Assembly (NCBI GenBank): GCA_947095585.1
Contig: OX352761.1
Coordinates: 136,368,277 to 136,432,276, forward strand
Reading direction: 5' to 3'
Length of the DNA stretch: 64,000 nt
Origin: Nephrocerus scutellatus
Lineage: Eukaryota; Arthropoda; Insecta; Diptera; Pipunculidae
Position 1 is the first letter of the stretch, and each line of letters begins with the position of its first letter. Positions 1-10,882 of the stretch are shown here, one piece after another. The notes under the pieces were generated by a model. That model saw only the letters and a program-made list of their open reading frames with translations, made no database searches and was not told the DNA's origin. Position numbers and translations under genes: made by a program.

Positions 1-800
1 TAAAATATTTTAATTGTAAGACAATTAATATTAAATTGAAAAATACAAACTAGGGACCCGTTTATTCGTATAACGGGCTGCAGCTATAGTCCCTAATTTT
101 ATATAATAGTAAAGTCTTGTTATTTTAGATTATTATTTTTATTTTCAAAATATACGAGTATATAAATGTACACTTATATACCTTCTGTTCTCTTTGACCG
201 TCAACATATGAGAATAAACTTAAAATATGGGATAGAGTTATTTCTTCAAATGTTGATTGTATAATAAATTGGTAAGAATAAACCTTCTAGCTTTTAGTGC
301 AATGGCTTACGTCATTAACACAAAAGATATATTAAGAAATGCCCAGCTATTGGTCTGTTTGCATCTAATGCAATCTGTTGTTGGTGTTTGGGTTGTTCCG
401 ATATTGATGTTGATTTACATGAAAATGTGTTCTTTAGAAAAATTATTATTTAAAGGTTTTGTCTCGTTAAAAAAACTTACCATTAAAGCTGAACGTACAA
501 AATAAAATAGACGTTCGCCAGACGAAGGAAACTTTATCTTGACAGGCTATAACATTATGATTTACAATGCTCTGGAACATCATTATGAGCTGTAGGTTTA
601 CATTCACTCAATGTCGTAAACAAATTTCAATACTATGGATACAAATAAACATTTTTACTGACATATAGTTATGAAGTAACTAAGCCAAGAACGATAACGT
701 TTATCTTTTAAGATTTTCTCTTAGAATGTATCTGTGTATTTCGTTGCATTTTTAAAAAGGAAATCGATTGCAATTTAAGTTAGCAATATATACAGAAAAC
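1..800. other. AT-rich, no gene seen
   Basis: AT-rich DNA. Short open frames such as the one at 257-505 show no recognisable domain, and I see no transposon match here. Confidence 0.5.
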
Positions 801-849
801 ATGATTGCGAGTCCGAAGGGCGAAGTTAATAATCAGAGGACAGGAAACA

Positions 850-1010
850 TTTTCAGCGTGCGTGTGTCTGTTTGTTAGTTTGTCAGTTTGTCCACTCGTT
901 TATCTCGGCTTCTAAAAGTCAGAATTTGATGGGACTTGATTAACGCTCGGCTTGCGATGGCGTAATTTGTGATGCGTGTCGCGCATCGCGAGTGGCCCTT
1001 GTGATGCATG
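850..1010 (-). repeat. Possible relic of a GACAAACAGG-type dispersed repeat
   Basis: On the minus strand this stretch has a GC-rich CGCGATGCGCGAC core followed by a run built from GACAAACTGACAAACTAAC-like words. The order is the same as in the repeat at 37436-37745 and 46798-46945. The similarity is in word order and composition rather than long identity, so the relationship is tentative. Confidence 0.3.
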
Positions 1011-1077
1011 GAAAAGTGTTTTTTTTTTCGACTTCCATTTAACCACCTGGTCCATTTTAACCACCTTTCACCGACCT

Positions 1078-1098
1078 AGAGAGAGAGAGAGAGAGATG
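1078..1098. repeat. (AG)n microsatellite
   Basis: About ten uninterrupted AG dinucleotides, just after two copies of a TTAACCACCT-like word. Confidence 0.9.
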
Positions 1099-1278
1099 AT
1101 AATATGAGAAAAATATTTTTTTTTTGATTTTTACAGTGTTTTCTGTTGGTGTTTGTGTTCACATAGTAGTAGTATCTAAAACATGAAACATACATCTAGA
1201 TATTGTGTTAAAACAGCATCTATTGTAGTTCCAGATTTCGTTGTTGCTATCTTTGGATCACTATTTATATGCAGATTG

Positions 1279-1612
1279 AAAAAAAAAGAAAAGACACTTA
1301 AAAGACCTCTAAAATACCCCAAAAATGCGCCTAAAAGGGCCCTTAAAAGACGCCCAAGAGACCTCCAAAAATCCTTTAAAAGACCACCAAAAGACCCAAA
1401 ATATCTTCAAAAGGCCCCAAATGACCTTTAAAGGACCCTAAAAGACTGCCACCCCCCAAAAATGATCCTCAAAAGGCCTCCAAAAGACCCTTAAAAACCC
1501 CGAAAAGATCCCCCAAAAGACCTCAAAAAGATCATCAAAATACCACCAAAAGATCCACCAAAGACATCAAAAATACCCTCAGAAGACCTCCAAAAGCCCC
1601 TCAAAATACCCA
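1279..1612 (+). repeat. Degenerate AAAAGACC minisatellite
   Basis: About 330 nt of loosely repeated 9-13 nt words with the core (C)AAAAGACC, interspersed with AAAATACC and AAAAGGCC variants. Purines and cytosines dominate, so the plus strand is almost T-poor. A second block of the same type and same strand lies at 63720-64000. An open frame (1183-1431) runs through it and gives a Lys/Pro/Arg-rich peptide, which I read as a by-product of the repeat. Confidence 0.8.
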
Positions 1613-2426
1613 TCGCGCGTAAAGAAGTTTTACTTCAAAAAATAAAAAAGAAGAATAAAACTGAAATCCTAACCTAATTCAGGCTGAATTACAAAACTAT
1701 CCATATGGCGAGCTGAGGAACTGCTTTACTATCTTAATACACTTCGATATTGAAATATTTTCTGTTTGCTGTCTTTTCGCAACAAACTTTTTGAAGCTTT
1801 CTTTCATTTCCTTACAAATTGAACAATAAACCGAAATCATTACGCACAAACGCATTATGATGACAAATAATATTGTGGCGGCTGACTCCCACTCTTAACT
1901 TATGACAAAAGATTAACACACTTTCTCGCACTGTACATTGTGTTCGATCAGCACAATTGATTTCTTTGTCAATTAGTTTGTGTTGTCTTTGTTGTTGTCC
2001 TTTGTTTGGTTTTTTTTCTCGCCCATTCTATATAAGCAGATTGTGCATAGTCGCAGAATTGTTGATTTATCTCACTTTCATTGTTTATCAATTGTCAGTA
2101 ATCTGTTGCGGTAAACATTTATTTGTGTCTATAAGAAAGCGCGTGTAGGTGGGGAATTGAAGCATACATATGAGTGCTGGAGAGAGTAACAAATCATTTA
2201 CTGTCAACTATGGAAAACATTTAAAACGGGTTTTACCTGCAATTTACATGCTCCGTATATAGTTTAAGTGGAAGATACAGTCTCTAAAAGTGGACCTCTA
2301 CATACACTTTATTTATAGCGCGTTTCAATAGCATGGTTGAGTTGAAGGTTTATTTTTCTTGATTCTGCGTTCCAGAATGAAGTTTATAATAAACTTCATA
2401 AACAAAATCATAAGTTATTTTTAATT
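1613..2426. other. AT-rich, no gene seen
   Basis: No recognisable coding or repeat feature. The open frame at 1957-2148 is hydrophobic and T-rich, with no domain. Confidence 0.5.
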
Positions 2427-3062
2427 TCTCTGTATTAACTTCACTTGCCCGTGTGTTTGTGGGTTTGTGGATTTGTGGATTTGTGTGTCATGGAATCTTG
2501 CGATAAATTTTTGACCCACTTCCCAAAGTCCTATTTTATTGAAATTGCACACACGCATATCTCCGATGACAACACGTTCTATTAAAATTTGAGGACCCTT
2601 GGGCCACGGGGTCGGTGGGCTCCCCTACAAATATTTTACAAAATTTTACTCGATTTTCTTCAAATTTTATACACATGTGTATCTCCGATAGACAAATTTT
2701 TTTGTAAAAAAATTGGAGACCCTGGGTCCCGGGGTCGTGGGGCCCCAAAATTAAAAAAAAAATAACCCGATTTTCTTTAAATTTTATATACGTATGTATC
2801 TCCGATGAAAAACATTTTTTGTAAAAATTTTGGAGACAAGCTTTTAAAAAACTTAACCCGATTTTTTTTAAATTTTATATACGTGTGTATCTCCGATGGA
2901 CAAAATTTTTTGTAAAGTTTTTGGAGTGTGGCCCTGAGGTCCGAGGGGTGCCCATATACATTTTTTAAAAATTAGCCCGATTTTCTTCAAATTTTAACAC
3001 ATACCCATCTCCTATTAGAGAATTTACATAAAAAATTGTATTTTTATGGGTTGTTGTTTTAT
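2427..3062 (+). repeat. Rep-1 dispersed repeat, copy A (longest)
   Basis: It opens with a TCTCTGTATTAACTTC end and a GTGTGTTTGTGGGTTTG run. Then come four units, each starting CGATTTTCTTCAAATTTT or a close variant at about 2651, 2768, 2859 and 2979, followed by ATGTGTATCTCCGATG, TTTTTTGTAAA and a GC-rich block. Unit spacing is roughly 90-120 nt. It ends near TAGAGAATTTACATAAAA. The same parts in the same order recur at six other places in the window. No protein domain is present. Confidence 0.8.
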
Positions 3063-3402
3063 ATTTCATTTTTTGAAATAAATAGTGTGGTGAAGGAGGT
3101 GAGCACTTTATGTGCTTATTAATTTGTTGTCTGACTACATTTTTCACTGAACATAGATATAGGAAGCGAAGTAATAAAAAAGCTAAGTAATAATAAATCG
3201 GAAAAAGTCACCAAAAATTATGAGCATCGAAGCTTAGATTTACAAAAAGTTTAGTTTTTATCTTTAAATCCATCTTTAAATGGAAATTATAATATTGACT
3301 TTTTTTGGGTTCATTTTACCATCGAGACCTTTCATTTGACACCCCAATCAAAACTAACGATTTGTATTTCTCTCAGAAATTCCATAATCATATAAAATAT
3401 TA
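3063..3402. other. AT-rich spacer
   Basis: No gene seen. A GAGACCTTTCATTTGACACC word near 3329 resembles words in insect dispersed repeats, but I cannot assign it. Confidence 0.4.
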
Positions 3403-3657
3403 AAGGGCTTTTCAATAAGGACACCCCATTCATCTCATAGGGTTTTACGACTTCTGTTGGTTGTTTGACGTTTCAACTCGTATTATCTTTCATTCAGTCA
3501 TAAAAATACAATAACGTGTGAAAATTATACAAAATTTTTTCAAAGTTCGCGTTCGGTTGCGACGACTAACGTCTTACTTCAATATTCGATATTCGGTCGT
3601 CGTACTCGATCAGATAAACGAAAAATTGAACGTGTAATGGAAAAATATGAGTCAATG
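3403..3657 (+). mobile_element. Tc3/mariner-like transposase N-terminal relic
   Basis: The conceptual translation around 3545-3655 gives RSVATTNVLL, then RRTRSDKRKIERVMEKYESM. This resembles the helix-turn-helix DNA-binding part of Tc3/mariner-type transposases, where a conserved run ends in a vekfe.tGs motif. The reading frame stops exactly where the fold-back cluster begins at 3658. A transposase core fragment on the same strand follows at 4223-4450, so the two are probably halves of one element. The family assignment of this half alone is moderate. Confidence 0.5.
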
Positions 3658-3934
3658 GGCCTGTTTTTTATTCAACCCGAGCGAGCAGTGTATGTCAAAT
3701 ATTTACTCAATGTTTTTGTATTCAACCGGTGTAAGTTTACTCTGTACTCTGTGTTTTTTGTTGTTAACCGAGCACGACACGGTGTATACACATTCATTTT
3801 ACTCTGAAATGAATATCAGAGGCAGGCAGAGTAAGAGCGAGTATAGTTACCCAATGTACACACCGAATATTTTTACGCCGTGCAACATTCTCCGGGTAAC
3901 TATACTCGCTCGGGTTGAATAAAAGAATAGATCC
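3658..3934. mobile_element. 277-bp MITE with inverted ends (TTTATTCAACCCGAGCGAG)
   Basis: The left end (3658-3686) and right end (3905-3934) are inverted copies sharing TTATTCAACCCGAGCGAG. A second, perfect 18-bp inverted pair lies inside: GAGCGAGTATAGTTACCC near 3836-3853, and its complement near 3895-3912. It would fold into a hairpin of about 80 nt. There is no coding capacity; the open frame 3647-3922 simply runs across it. It splits the Tc3-like transposase relic. Confidence 0.65.
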
Positions 3935-4222
3935 AATATATGCACTTCATCAAGCGACTGACAGACTATCGAACTTGACTGTAAGCTTTGATCGACACCC
4001 CTCAAAACTGATAGTGTGAACGCCTGACTGACAGGCTGTCACTCGAAACTGATCGATATCAAAAATGTTTGCTGTTGACTGCCAGTCAGCGGCCATGTTT
4101 GTTTATGATCAATAATGGGCCTATTCTTTTATTCAACCCGAGCGAGCTTGACTTTTGATTTGACTGTCAAACTATCATCAGTTAAGATTTACAATCAGGT
4201 TCGATAGTCTGTCAGCAGCTTA
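3935..4222. repeat. Second fold-back unit beside the MITE
   Basis: A third copy of the same end lies at 4118-4147. Its 24 nt at 4124-4147 are the perfect reverse complement of 3905-3928, so this stretch could fold with the preceding MITE. A different inverted pair, GACAGACTATCGAAC near 3957 and its complement near 4200-4214, brackets it. The arrangement suggests a composite of two MITEs or an internally rearranged fold-back element. Confidence 0.55.
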
Positions 4223-4450
4223 ATGTTTCGTGCCGGCAAGACAAAGAAACGCAAGGAAGGTTAAGAATCTTACGGCTTTTTGGCAATTCACGAAATTACA
4301 TAAACAAAGGGGTTACATGCTGGAGGCGTAATTGACCCATACTTCTTATTCAATAATACTGGTAACGCGGCCACAGTCAATGGAAATTACTACCGACTGA
4401 TTGGAAGTACTAACGCTTTGAATAAAATGCTTCCGAATATAGTTGTTTGT
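4223..4450 (+). mobile_element. Tc3/mariner-like transposase core relic
   Basis: From 4319 the frame reads AGGVIDPYFLF and then NNTGNAATVNGNYYRLI. This matches the conserved block (GPYFF...VTVNG.RYR) that lies between the first and second catalytic aspartates in Tc3-like insect transposases. Neither catalytic Asp is in the readable part and the downstream catalytic half is absent. It is a dead fragment, probably the continuation of the piece ending at 3657. Confidence 0.75.
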
Positions 4451-4759
4451 CATAGAGGCTCACCAAGCTTAATAATTTCTAGTAACGATCCTTGATGCAG
4501 CAAGGAGGCTTTTATTCAATATACAAACACAAACATGTATCCAAATAAAAACCTTAATACCGCTCGGCCATCGTTATTGGAATTCAGGCCATCTGTACAA
4601 ATTGACTGCCAGATTTGGCAATTCCACCGAAGATCGTTTTTTTTCGCGTTTAAGGAAGGTGTAAAAGAGGAACAGTTTTTGGATTTTCGTGACAACCGCC
4701 AACGAGAGCATAATGCCACGGTCCTCTTCAGACACGAATTGTACGACAACTAGCGACCA

Positions 4760-5600
4760 TCATAAGATGTACCAGTATTCATTGGTAAGAGCTGAGCCTA
4801 TCTTACAACCATGCCGATTTAAGGAATAATTGCAACCGGTTGTATGATGCGCAACTCCTGGCCGAACACGTTAACGTACCAGTAACATCAGGAGACTCCA
4901 CTGATTTACCAAAGTTGGCAATACCAGGGAATCCTCTGATGTTACCAACACTATGCTCTACCCGCATTTGGATAGTGCACCACAGCCCCCACGTTACATC
5001 CCCAGAAGCAACTGGGTCCGCACCCAAAGTTGTACACAGACCCGGTCAATCTCGTGGTCAAACCGGTCCGTTGGGCAAAGACAACTCCCGTGGTACCAAA
5101 GGCTGTCTTGGTGAGATCTATTATCAATGATCTTGGTACGTTCAGATATGAGTGCCTAAGCGGTTGCAATACAGACCCTGGCAGCACATTCGTCCGGAAC
5201 CTGGAAACATATAATTTACTTCTAGGACTCGATAGTAAGCACCACCAAGCTGTCCTAGGCCGCCTAGAATATTAGTATTCTAGACACTCCACGGTCAAAC
5301 GGTCTTCGAATGAGCCACTCAATATGAAGAGTCCACCCAATGAAATCCCTCTCTAAGTACCAGAGTAGCCAATTCTTGGTCGCTAAAGTACGAAGACATG
5401 AGCATTTGAGCCGTCTTGTTGGGAACTCAGACCAGCGTTCTCCTAATGTTTGGGATTCCTTCACAAGCGTTCAGCGCCATGGTTGCCCCGGAGAACTGGG
5501 TGAGGAAAAACTATTAGTTTTCATGTTTGGCAATGAAAGGTGTGACCTTTCCGTTATTCCACCTAATTGGTATGATTGTCGCACGTTTATAGTTTCCTAA
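4760..5600. other. Unassigned GC-richer block
   Basis: This stretch is clearly richer in G+C than its surroundings and has open frames on both strands (4840-5130, 4803-5027, 5030-5275, 5340-5600). None shows a domain I recognise. Openness in several frames at once points to composition rather than to one gene. It could be an old transposon gag or UTR segment. Confidence 0.35.
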
Positions 5601-5639
5601 CCCCTTCTGGTATAAAGCTGCTCGAAATAAGGTTGAATC

Positions 5640-5893
5640 CTGAGAATAGTGCCTTGGCATCTATTTCGAATGACCATGCTTATGATCTTTCTTTATTTTG
5701 TACACTCAACATTAGGACATAAGTTTTCTAGAGAAAGCATTCCAGTTTTAGCAGTTTTAGTCACAAAAAAAAACAGTGGTGAAAGAATGCAGCCTTGATG
5801 CCCACCACTTTGGACTTTAAGATCATAAGACTTCTCGTTATTATCTTTAATAATAGAAGCAATACCTCTGCACTGCCTGTTTTTCATACTCAC
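5640..5893 (-). mobile_element. RTE-like LINE reverse transcriptase fragment
   Basis: The minus-strand frame 5893-5693 carries KNRQCRGIASIIKDNNEK followed by VQSGGHQGCILSPLFFF. This is the RT motif (V.SGVRQGCILSPLLF) just before the YADD box; Val-Arg has become Gly-His here. The YADD box itself is not readable downstream. It is a truncated, dead copy, and the clade call rests on a short segment. Confidence 0.7.
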
Positions 5894-6109
5894 CAGTGAA
5901 AAAAGAGAGCAAATGCTGATTTCCTTGAAACATAAGCTACGAGTGTGTAAATGGAAAAAAAGGGGGGAAAACAGAAATAAGTTGCTGCGGCTGGCATTCC
6001 TCTATATGAAGTTTCTCAGTGAACAATTCAAAGTTGAAGCACTTTGCTGCACTTTTCGAACCTCTTTAGTTCTGGCTGTGTTATTTTCTGAATACATTAC
6101 TATTACAGC

Positions 6110-7180
6110 ATTCTGACTTCATATATGTATATGAGCATATACTTTCTAAGTTCTAAGATACTTTTTCCCATCTACTGTTATCTCTAACCTGCATGCCAAC
6201 CGACGATTTACTATGCTACTCTACCGACGATATTCTTGTGCAAAGTCATTAATTGCTGTCATTGAAGTGCTCCTTTAATTTATGTAGATTATATGTACAT
6301 TTTTTTCGAAATGGCCTCAAGTATTTTTTTTACATTTCAACGGAAGACTTTAAGCCAGCACGCTGCGTCGTCATCATTCCTGAATGTTTCTCGTAGAATC
6401 GAGAATTTTTTTTATTATGTTTCCTCTTCGAAGTTAGATAAAAAGCAATTTTAGATTAATTACCAAAGGAAGTCGAAGAGATTGGATTGATGGGCTTTTT
6501 ATCGGCTGCGTTTTTTTTTATTACTTTCTGCCATAATGGTGATGAATCGGGTTAATACATTTGAATTGAAGTTTTCTAATAGAAATTTTTTTAAATGTAC
6601 TTTTTATATTGCCTACTAATTCTACTTTTGCTGAGTGCTTTAAGGTAATTTGAAAGTAATTGGCAAATTTTTACAATTAAAAAAAAATTGTTGCATTTTA
6701 TTTGAGACAATCGATGAAACATGGACGTAAAAATGACGCGAGAAAGCTCAGGACATAAAAGACCAGAGCAGTAGTTGCTTTAGGGTCATGTCAAACAGAA
6801 TCTCTGATACCAATCTACATCACTACTGCCTTTTGAAAGTATGACTTTGAGAATCCGTGATAACATGCACTACAATACATTGCAGATGGTACCATGAGAT
6901 CTGATAATACTTTTAACTGACTGTTTTTAAATTAAACTCCTATTTGAACGGAGTGTGGCATAACGAAACAAAACGATGTGATAGTCAACAGCGACGGATT
7001 TTAGATGATAGATGGCATCAGTGGGTATCTTGTTAAACAATATTGTATAACATATTAGAATCTTATTTGTTCGTATAGGCATATTTGTTAACAGAAATCG
7101 AAATGCGACAGTCAAGAATTCAAAATATCACGGATATATAAAAGAACTTTAACAGCTATTACTTACTACTTACTTAATCC
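6110..7180. other. AT-rich, no gene seen
   Basis: No domain, repeat or RNA gene recognised. Open frames here are short and unsupported. Confidence 0.5.
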
Positions 7181-7184
7181 TTTC

Positions 7185-8350
7185 ATGTAGGTTGTCAATA
7201 ACTCCTACGCGCCATCTTATTGGGCGTTCTACAATTGAGCTGCCACCAACTCATTCTCAAAGAGCTTGTTCCTCCTCGATTCTCCTGCACCACATTTGTC
7301 TAAGGCGTCCCACCCGCTGGGTGAGCGGACTCCACCGCATTACATGTTTTGCAATACAGTTGTCGTTGCGCCGTTTCTTTCTTTCTTTCCACTGCCACTT
7401 TCTCCTTCGCAAAATAATGTCTATATAGGTTCTTGGCCCGAGAGTTCATCGTTGGAGATACGATTGGGCCAAAAGATCCTTAAGATGATTCTTAGACATT
7501 TTTTACGAAAGTTTGCAGCTTGCGTGTGATAGTGGTATCCGCCTTCCAAGTATTGCAGCCATATAATAGTACTGATTCTACATTGGAGCGGAACATTCAC
7601 AACTTGGTACTTATACGGAAAACATTGCTTTTTCAGACTTTCGATAGCATTCCGAACGTAGCTTTTGCAAGCCCGATTTTACTGCACACATTCAGTTCCG
7701 TGACACGCGTTCAGCCGAGACCATACTTCCTAAGTATAGAAAATTGTCAACTTTCTCGACTACCTGTCGAGCAATGTTGATTTAAGCGCCGATGTTAGAA
7801 GTGCTCAGGGCTTTTGCTTTTTGTTTATCTCAGGTTTTAGATTTGGGACCATAAGATGAAGGTCAATTATCCTATGTGAAGGCAGGCAAACGTCGTCAGC
7901 GTACTACTTCGAATTCCATTGTTACTCGTACCTTCTGATGATCAAGAATAACAGCGGTGATAGTATGCCTATGCACCCCTCCACTTTTTTAATTTTTTTT
8001 ATAATGTACACACGCTTAAGGGATTTAAACCCTTACAATGTTTAGCACAGCGTGGGGGTTAGGAAATTAAAGAGAGGAAAAATGACTTTGGACTTCAAAG
8101 TCCTTCGATACCTTACCATTGGGTAGTATGTGACACTTACTTCTCTCGTATGTATCCTTGATAATAGGTATAAGTTTTTCTTTTTTCTGGGCTACATCTC
8201 CCGCGCGGGGCCAACAGGAGAACATCTGTATTCAAGCTGTCGAAAGCCTTCTCGAAGTTGATAAATATTAGAAGTAGCAGCGACCTGTACTCGACAAGGG
8301 GATCCAGAACGAAAGCCTGCTTGTTCGACGTTGAGAGTTGAATCTAAATG
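7185..8350 (-). mobile_element. RTE-like LINE, 3' half of ORF2 (degenerate)
   Basis: Read on the minus strand from about 8300: LLLIFINFEKAFDSL (RT catalytic Asp region), CHILPNGKVSKDFEVQS, then after an interruption GCIGILSPLLFLII. YADDVCLP follows (catalytic YADD near 7895), then LLYGCNTWKADTTITRKLQTF, ILRIFWP, RRRKWQW and WCRRIEEE down to about 7190. This order matches RT palm, thumb and the C-terminal tail of RTE-type elements. Frameshifts and stops are frequent. The endonuclease domain is absent. A SINE-B tail (7983-8070) interrupts the RT between FEVQS and GCI. Confidence 0.8.
7983..8070 (-). mobile_element. SINE-B 3' tail, inserted in RT of LINE
   Basis: On the minus strand it reads CCCACGCTGTGCTAAACAT, an AAGGGTTTAAATCCCTT palindrome, AAGCGTGTGTACATTATA and an A-rich tail. 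The same order occurs at 18190-18288 (minus) and 51350-51425 (plus, with a tRNA-like head). This copy is 5'-truncated and sits inside the RT reading frame of the surrounding LINE. Confidence 0.6.
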
Positions 8351-8474
8351 TTTATATGGCATCTAAGATCTTAACGATTTTTATATTATATATATATTTT
8401 TATATTATATACATTACTCAACGATAGTTATTTCAAATATGTACATACATATGTACGAATATTTCTTATAATTT

Positions 8475-8565
8475 TATTTTAATTCATGCCAGACCCTGCA
8501 ACCTGAAAGATCTATTGTATGTTAGAGTTTGGTTATTCTAAGAGACGTACCACCTCCCTAATCGC
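8475..8565 (-). mobile_element. LOA-like LINE 3' end fragment
   Basis: The minus strand gives ATTAGGGAGGTGGTACGTCT, then AATAGATCTTTCAGGTTGCA. The same sequence closes the LOA-like copies at 31725-33225 (plus) and 51965-53285 (minus). It is a short non-coding end with no domain of its own. Confidence 0.6.
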
Positions 8566-8665
8566 ATTGCTTCGCCATATCATGGACATCATTCCAAACA
8601 CTGATTTTGCTTTGCTGATTCGGTTGACAACGTCCTTTTCGGTTAGTTCTCTGTAGCGAGTTCAA
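8566..8665 (-). mobile_element. RTE-like LINE connecting fragment
   Basis: The minus-strand reading TEKDVVNRISKAKSVFGMM, then SMIWRSNAI, matches the nRI.kAr..F..L..IWrs segment that lies between RT and thumb in RTE-type LINEs. It is a separate fragment from the copy at 7185-8350, because the order of parts is out of register. Confidence 0.55.
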
Positions 8666-8899
8666 TCAAATTAATCCACATCGGTGTTGCTGGTTCAGTA
8701 GCCCATCTAATGCCTCCCAATAGAAGAGCATCCGGATTTCTTCGAGATGAAGCTACATGCATCAAGCAGGGGCTTGGTACCGGCACGCTACCCTTGTAGC
8801 AAGTTCTCTTCGTATAGTTCTTCTTCGTAGTTCTCTTCTTATAATACATATTATATACGATATTTACTTTGATAATGAAGTGAACTTTAAGCTCTGTTA

Positions 8900-10023
8900 C
8901 GTGACTCAGAGAAAACTATGTTTTCTTTATATACATAACGTAAACTTTGTGAACAGGGCTATTTTATATGTTCAAGATTTAATTCCACCCTTAATTTATG
9001 AAAATCAATGAAAACTTTTATTTCCCGTATTTACTACGAACGTAGACGTCAACTGTGGTAGAAACAGCTTAAGGCTTAAGCAAAAGAAAGTCAATGTCAA
9101 TGCCGCTGGGTGTGCTTCTTATATAAGTTGATCGTAGTCGACATTGAGACTATTCTCGGCTTTCCTCTGTACCGCGTTGTTGATTTCATAAACATAACAC
9201 AAAAGTTATTCTGCCTGACTTGTTTGTGAGTTACCCGATGTAAAATGTATTCAGAAGGAACTCAATATTCATTAAGTTTCGTTTAAACATTGATGGGAAA
9301 TAAATAAACAAAGAAAATATCCAGGTTAATGCAATAATCCTTACGTGTATAGTGTAGCAATAAATCAGAGTTGATATTTTAAAAAAATAAAGCATAGATT
9401 TATGGTGACACATTTCACAGAATACCTAACGATACTGCTTTACAAAACAAAAGTTATGAAAATTTGAAAACAAAAACATGAATGTGTGCGAGTACATGAT
9501 ACAAATAACAGGCTTTACATTGCATTTATAAAATATAAAGTTGCAAATCCAAAAATATACAAAGCTTGCTTTCAGCTAGGGGATGAACAATCATGCTGGG
9601 TATACGTATATTCTGCATTAATTAAGGTGTTAAAGGATATTCTTTTGTTTTTTGCGTTGCGGTATCTATTCGAAACTTGACACACAACACTTGACACATG
9701 ACACTAGACATATACTTCTGGGTCAATCTCATTGTGGGCTGAGGGTTAAATGAAATGTTGTTTTTTATCTGTGATAAAAAATTTGATTTGCAGTTTCAGG
9801 CAATGGGTCAGTGGGTTAAGTGCTAAATTTCTACATCGAATGTGTTGACGATTCTATTTCTAATGTTACTCAAAGGATCCTTTTTTCTTTAAATGCTTGA
9901 AATACTTTTTATGATAACCTATTTTGCTTAAGGTTTAAATACTTTCTCAGTTGATTTATTTTGATGTGATAATAATTGCATAAAACTCTTTTCTTTCCTT
10001 TGCATTCTTTTATTCTTATTAGA
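8900..10023. other. AT-rich, no gene seen
   Basis: No gene or repeat recognised. A TGGGTCAGTGG-like word near 9804 resembles a Pol III A box, but no B box follows at the right distance. Confidence 0.45.
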
Positions 10024-10025
10024 TA

Positions 10026-10880
10026 CGAAGGCGGGACAATAAGTCAGTGACTTTTTAAATAAAATATATTTTTTTCGGCAAAATAGCGTTCTATCACTCA
10101 ACATAGTGTCCTTTAAGCTCGATATATTTAGTTCAGCATTTTGCCAATTTTTTTTATTCCTTCCAAATAATGGGTTTTCTCGAGGACCTCAAAATAGGCG
10201 TTTGTTTCAGTGATGACCTCTTCGTTAGACCCAAATCTCTTACTTCCCAGCCATTTCTTCAGGTTTGGAAACAGGAAATAGTCGCAGGGGGCTTAATCTG
10301 GAGAATATGCTGGATTGGGTAGAAGTTCGTAGCCCAATTTATGGATTGACTACACACGTGTGCACCCGTGCATTGTCTCGTTGAAACACCATTTGTTCTT
10401 CGTCAAATGCGGTCGTTTTTGGATCAAATCAATATCGAATCTGTCTTCGCCGGTGATCGTTTTACCCTTTTCAAGTCAATCGATGTTAATCACATCGCGT
10501 GCATCCAAAAAAACTGTGACCTTGACCTTGTTGGCCGACAGACCCACCTTGGTCTTCTTTCGCGCAGGTTATACCGGAAAAACTCACTGTCTTAATTGTT
10601 CCTTGTTCTCTGGTGTGTTGTGATGGATCCACGATTTGTCCACGATTATGGCTGAACATCGCCAAACACACCTTTGAAGTGGTCACAAACGAAATTCACT
10701 TTTTTTTTAATTTTCCTTAAAATTCACGAGGTTATGGCTGTCAAACACAAACTAAATGACGCAGCTTGCTTAAATTTTAAAAGGAATCAACTGACAGATG
10801 CCTGTTGACAGGAGCAGTGTTGCCCTTTCAGTTAAGAGGCGGGACATTCAAAAAGTCACGGACTTATTGACCCGCCCTCG
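10026..10880 (-). mobile_element. Mariner element, complete ends, internally deleted
   Basis: Inverted repeats of 31 bp (10026-10056 and 10850-10880, starting CGARGGCGGG, 28/31 matching by eye) are flanked by a TA on each side (10024-10025, 10881-10882), the expected target duplication. The minus strand encodes decayed transposase: VDKSWIHHNTPENKEQ (first catalytic Asp region), VTVFLDARDVINID, VFQRDNARVHT (second Asp, in a shifted frame), YSPD*APCDYFLF (third Asp), then KKWLGSKRFGSNEEV. Stops and frameshifts are present. The N-terminal DNA-binding part is missing, which fits the 855-bp length against about 1.3 kb for autonomous mariners. Confidence 0.92.
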
Positions 10881-10882
10881 TA

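Noticed and set aside
1183..1431. Lys/Pro/Arg-rich open frame
   Set aside because: Direct product of the AAAAGACC minisatellite.
9795..9850. A-box-like word, possible SINE head
   Set aside because: No B box at the expected distance and no match to SINE-A or SINE-B bodies.
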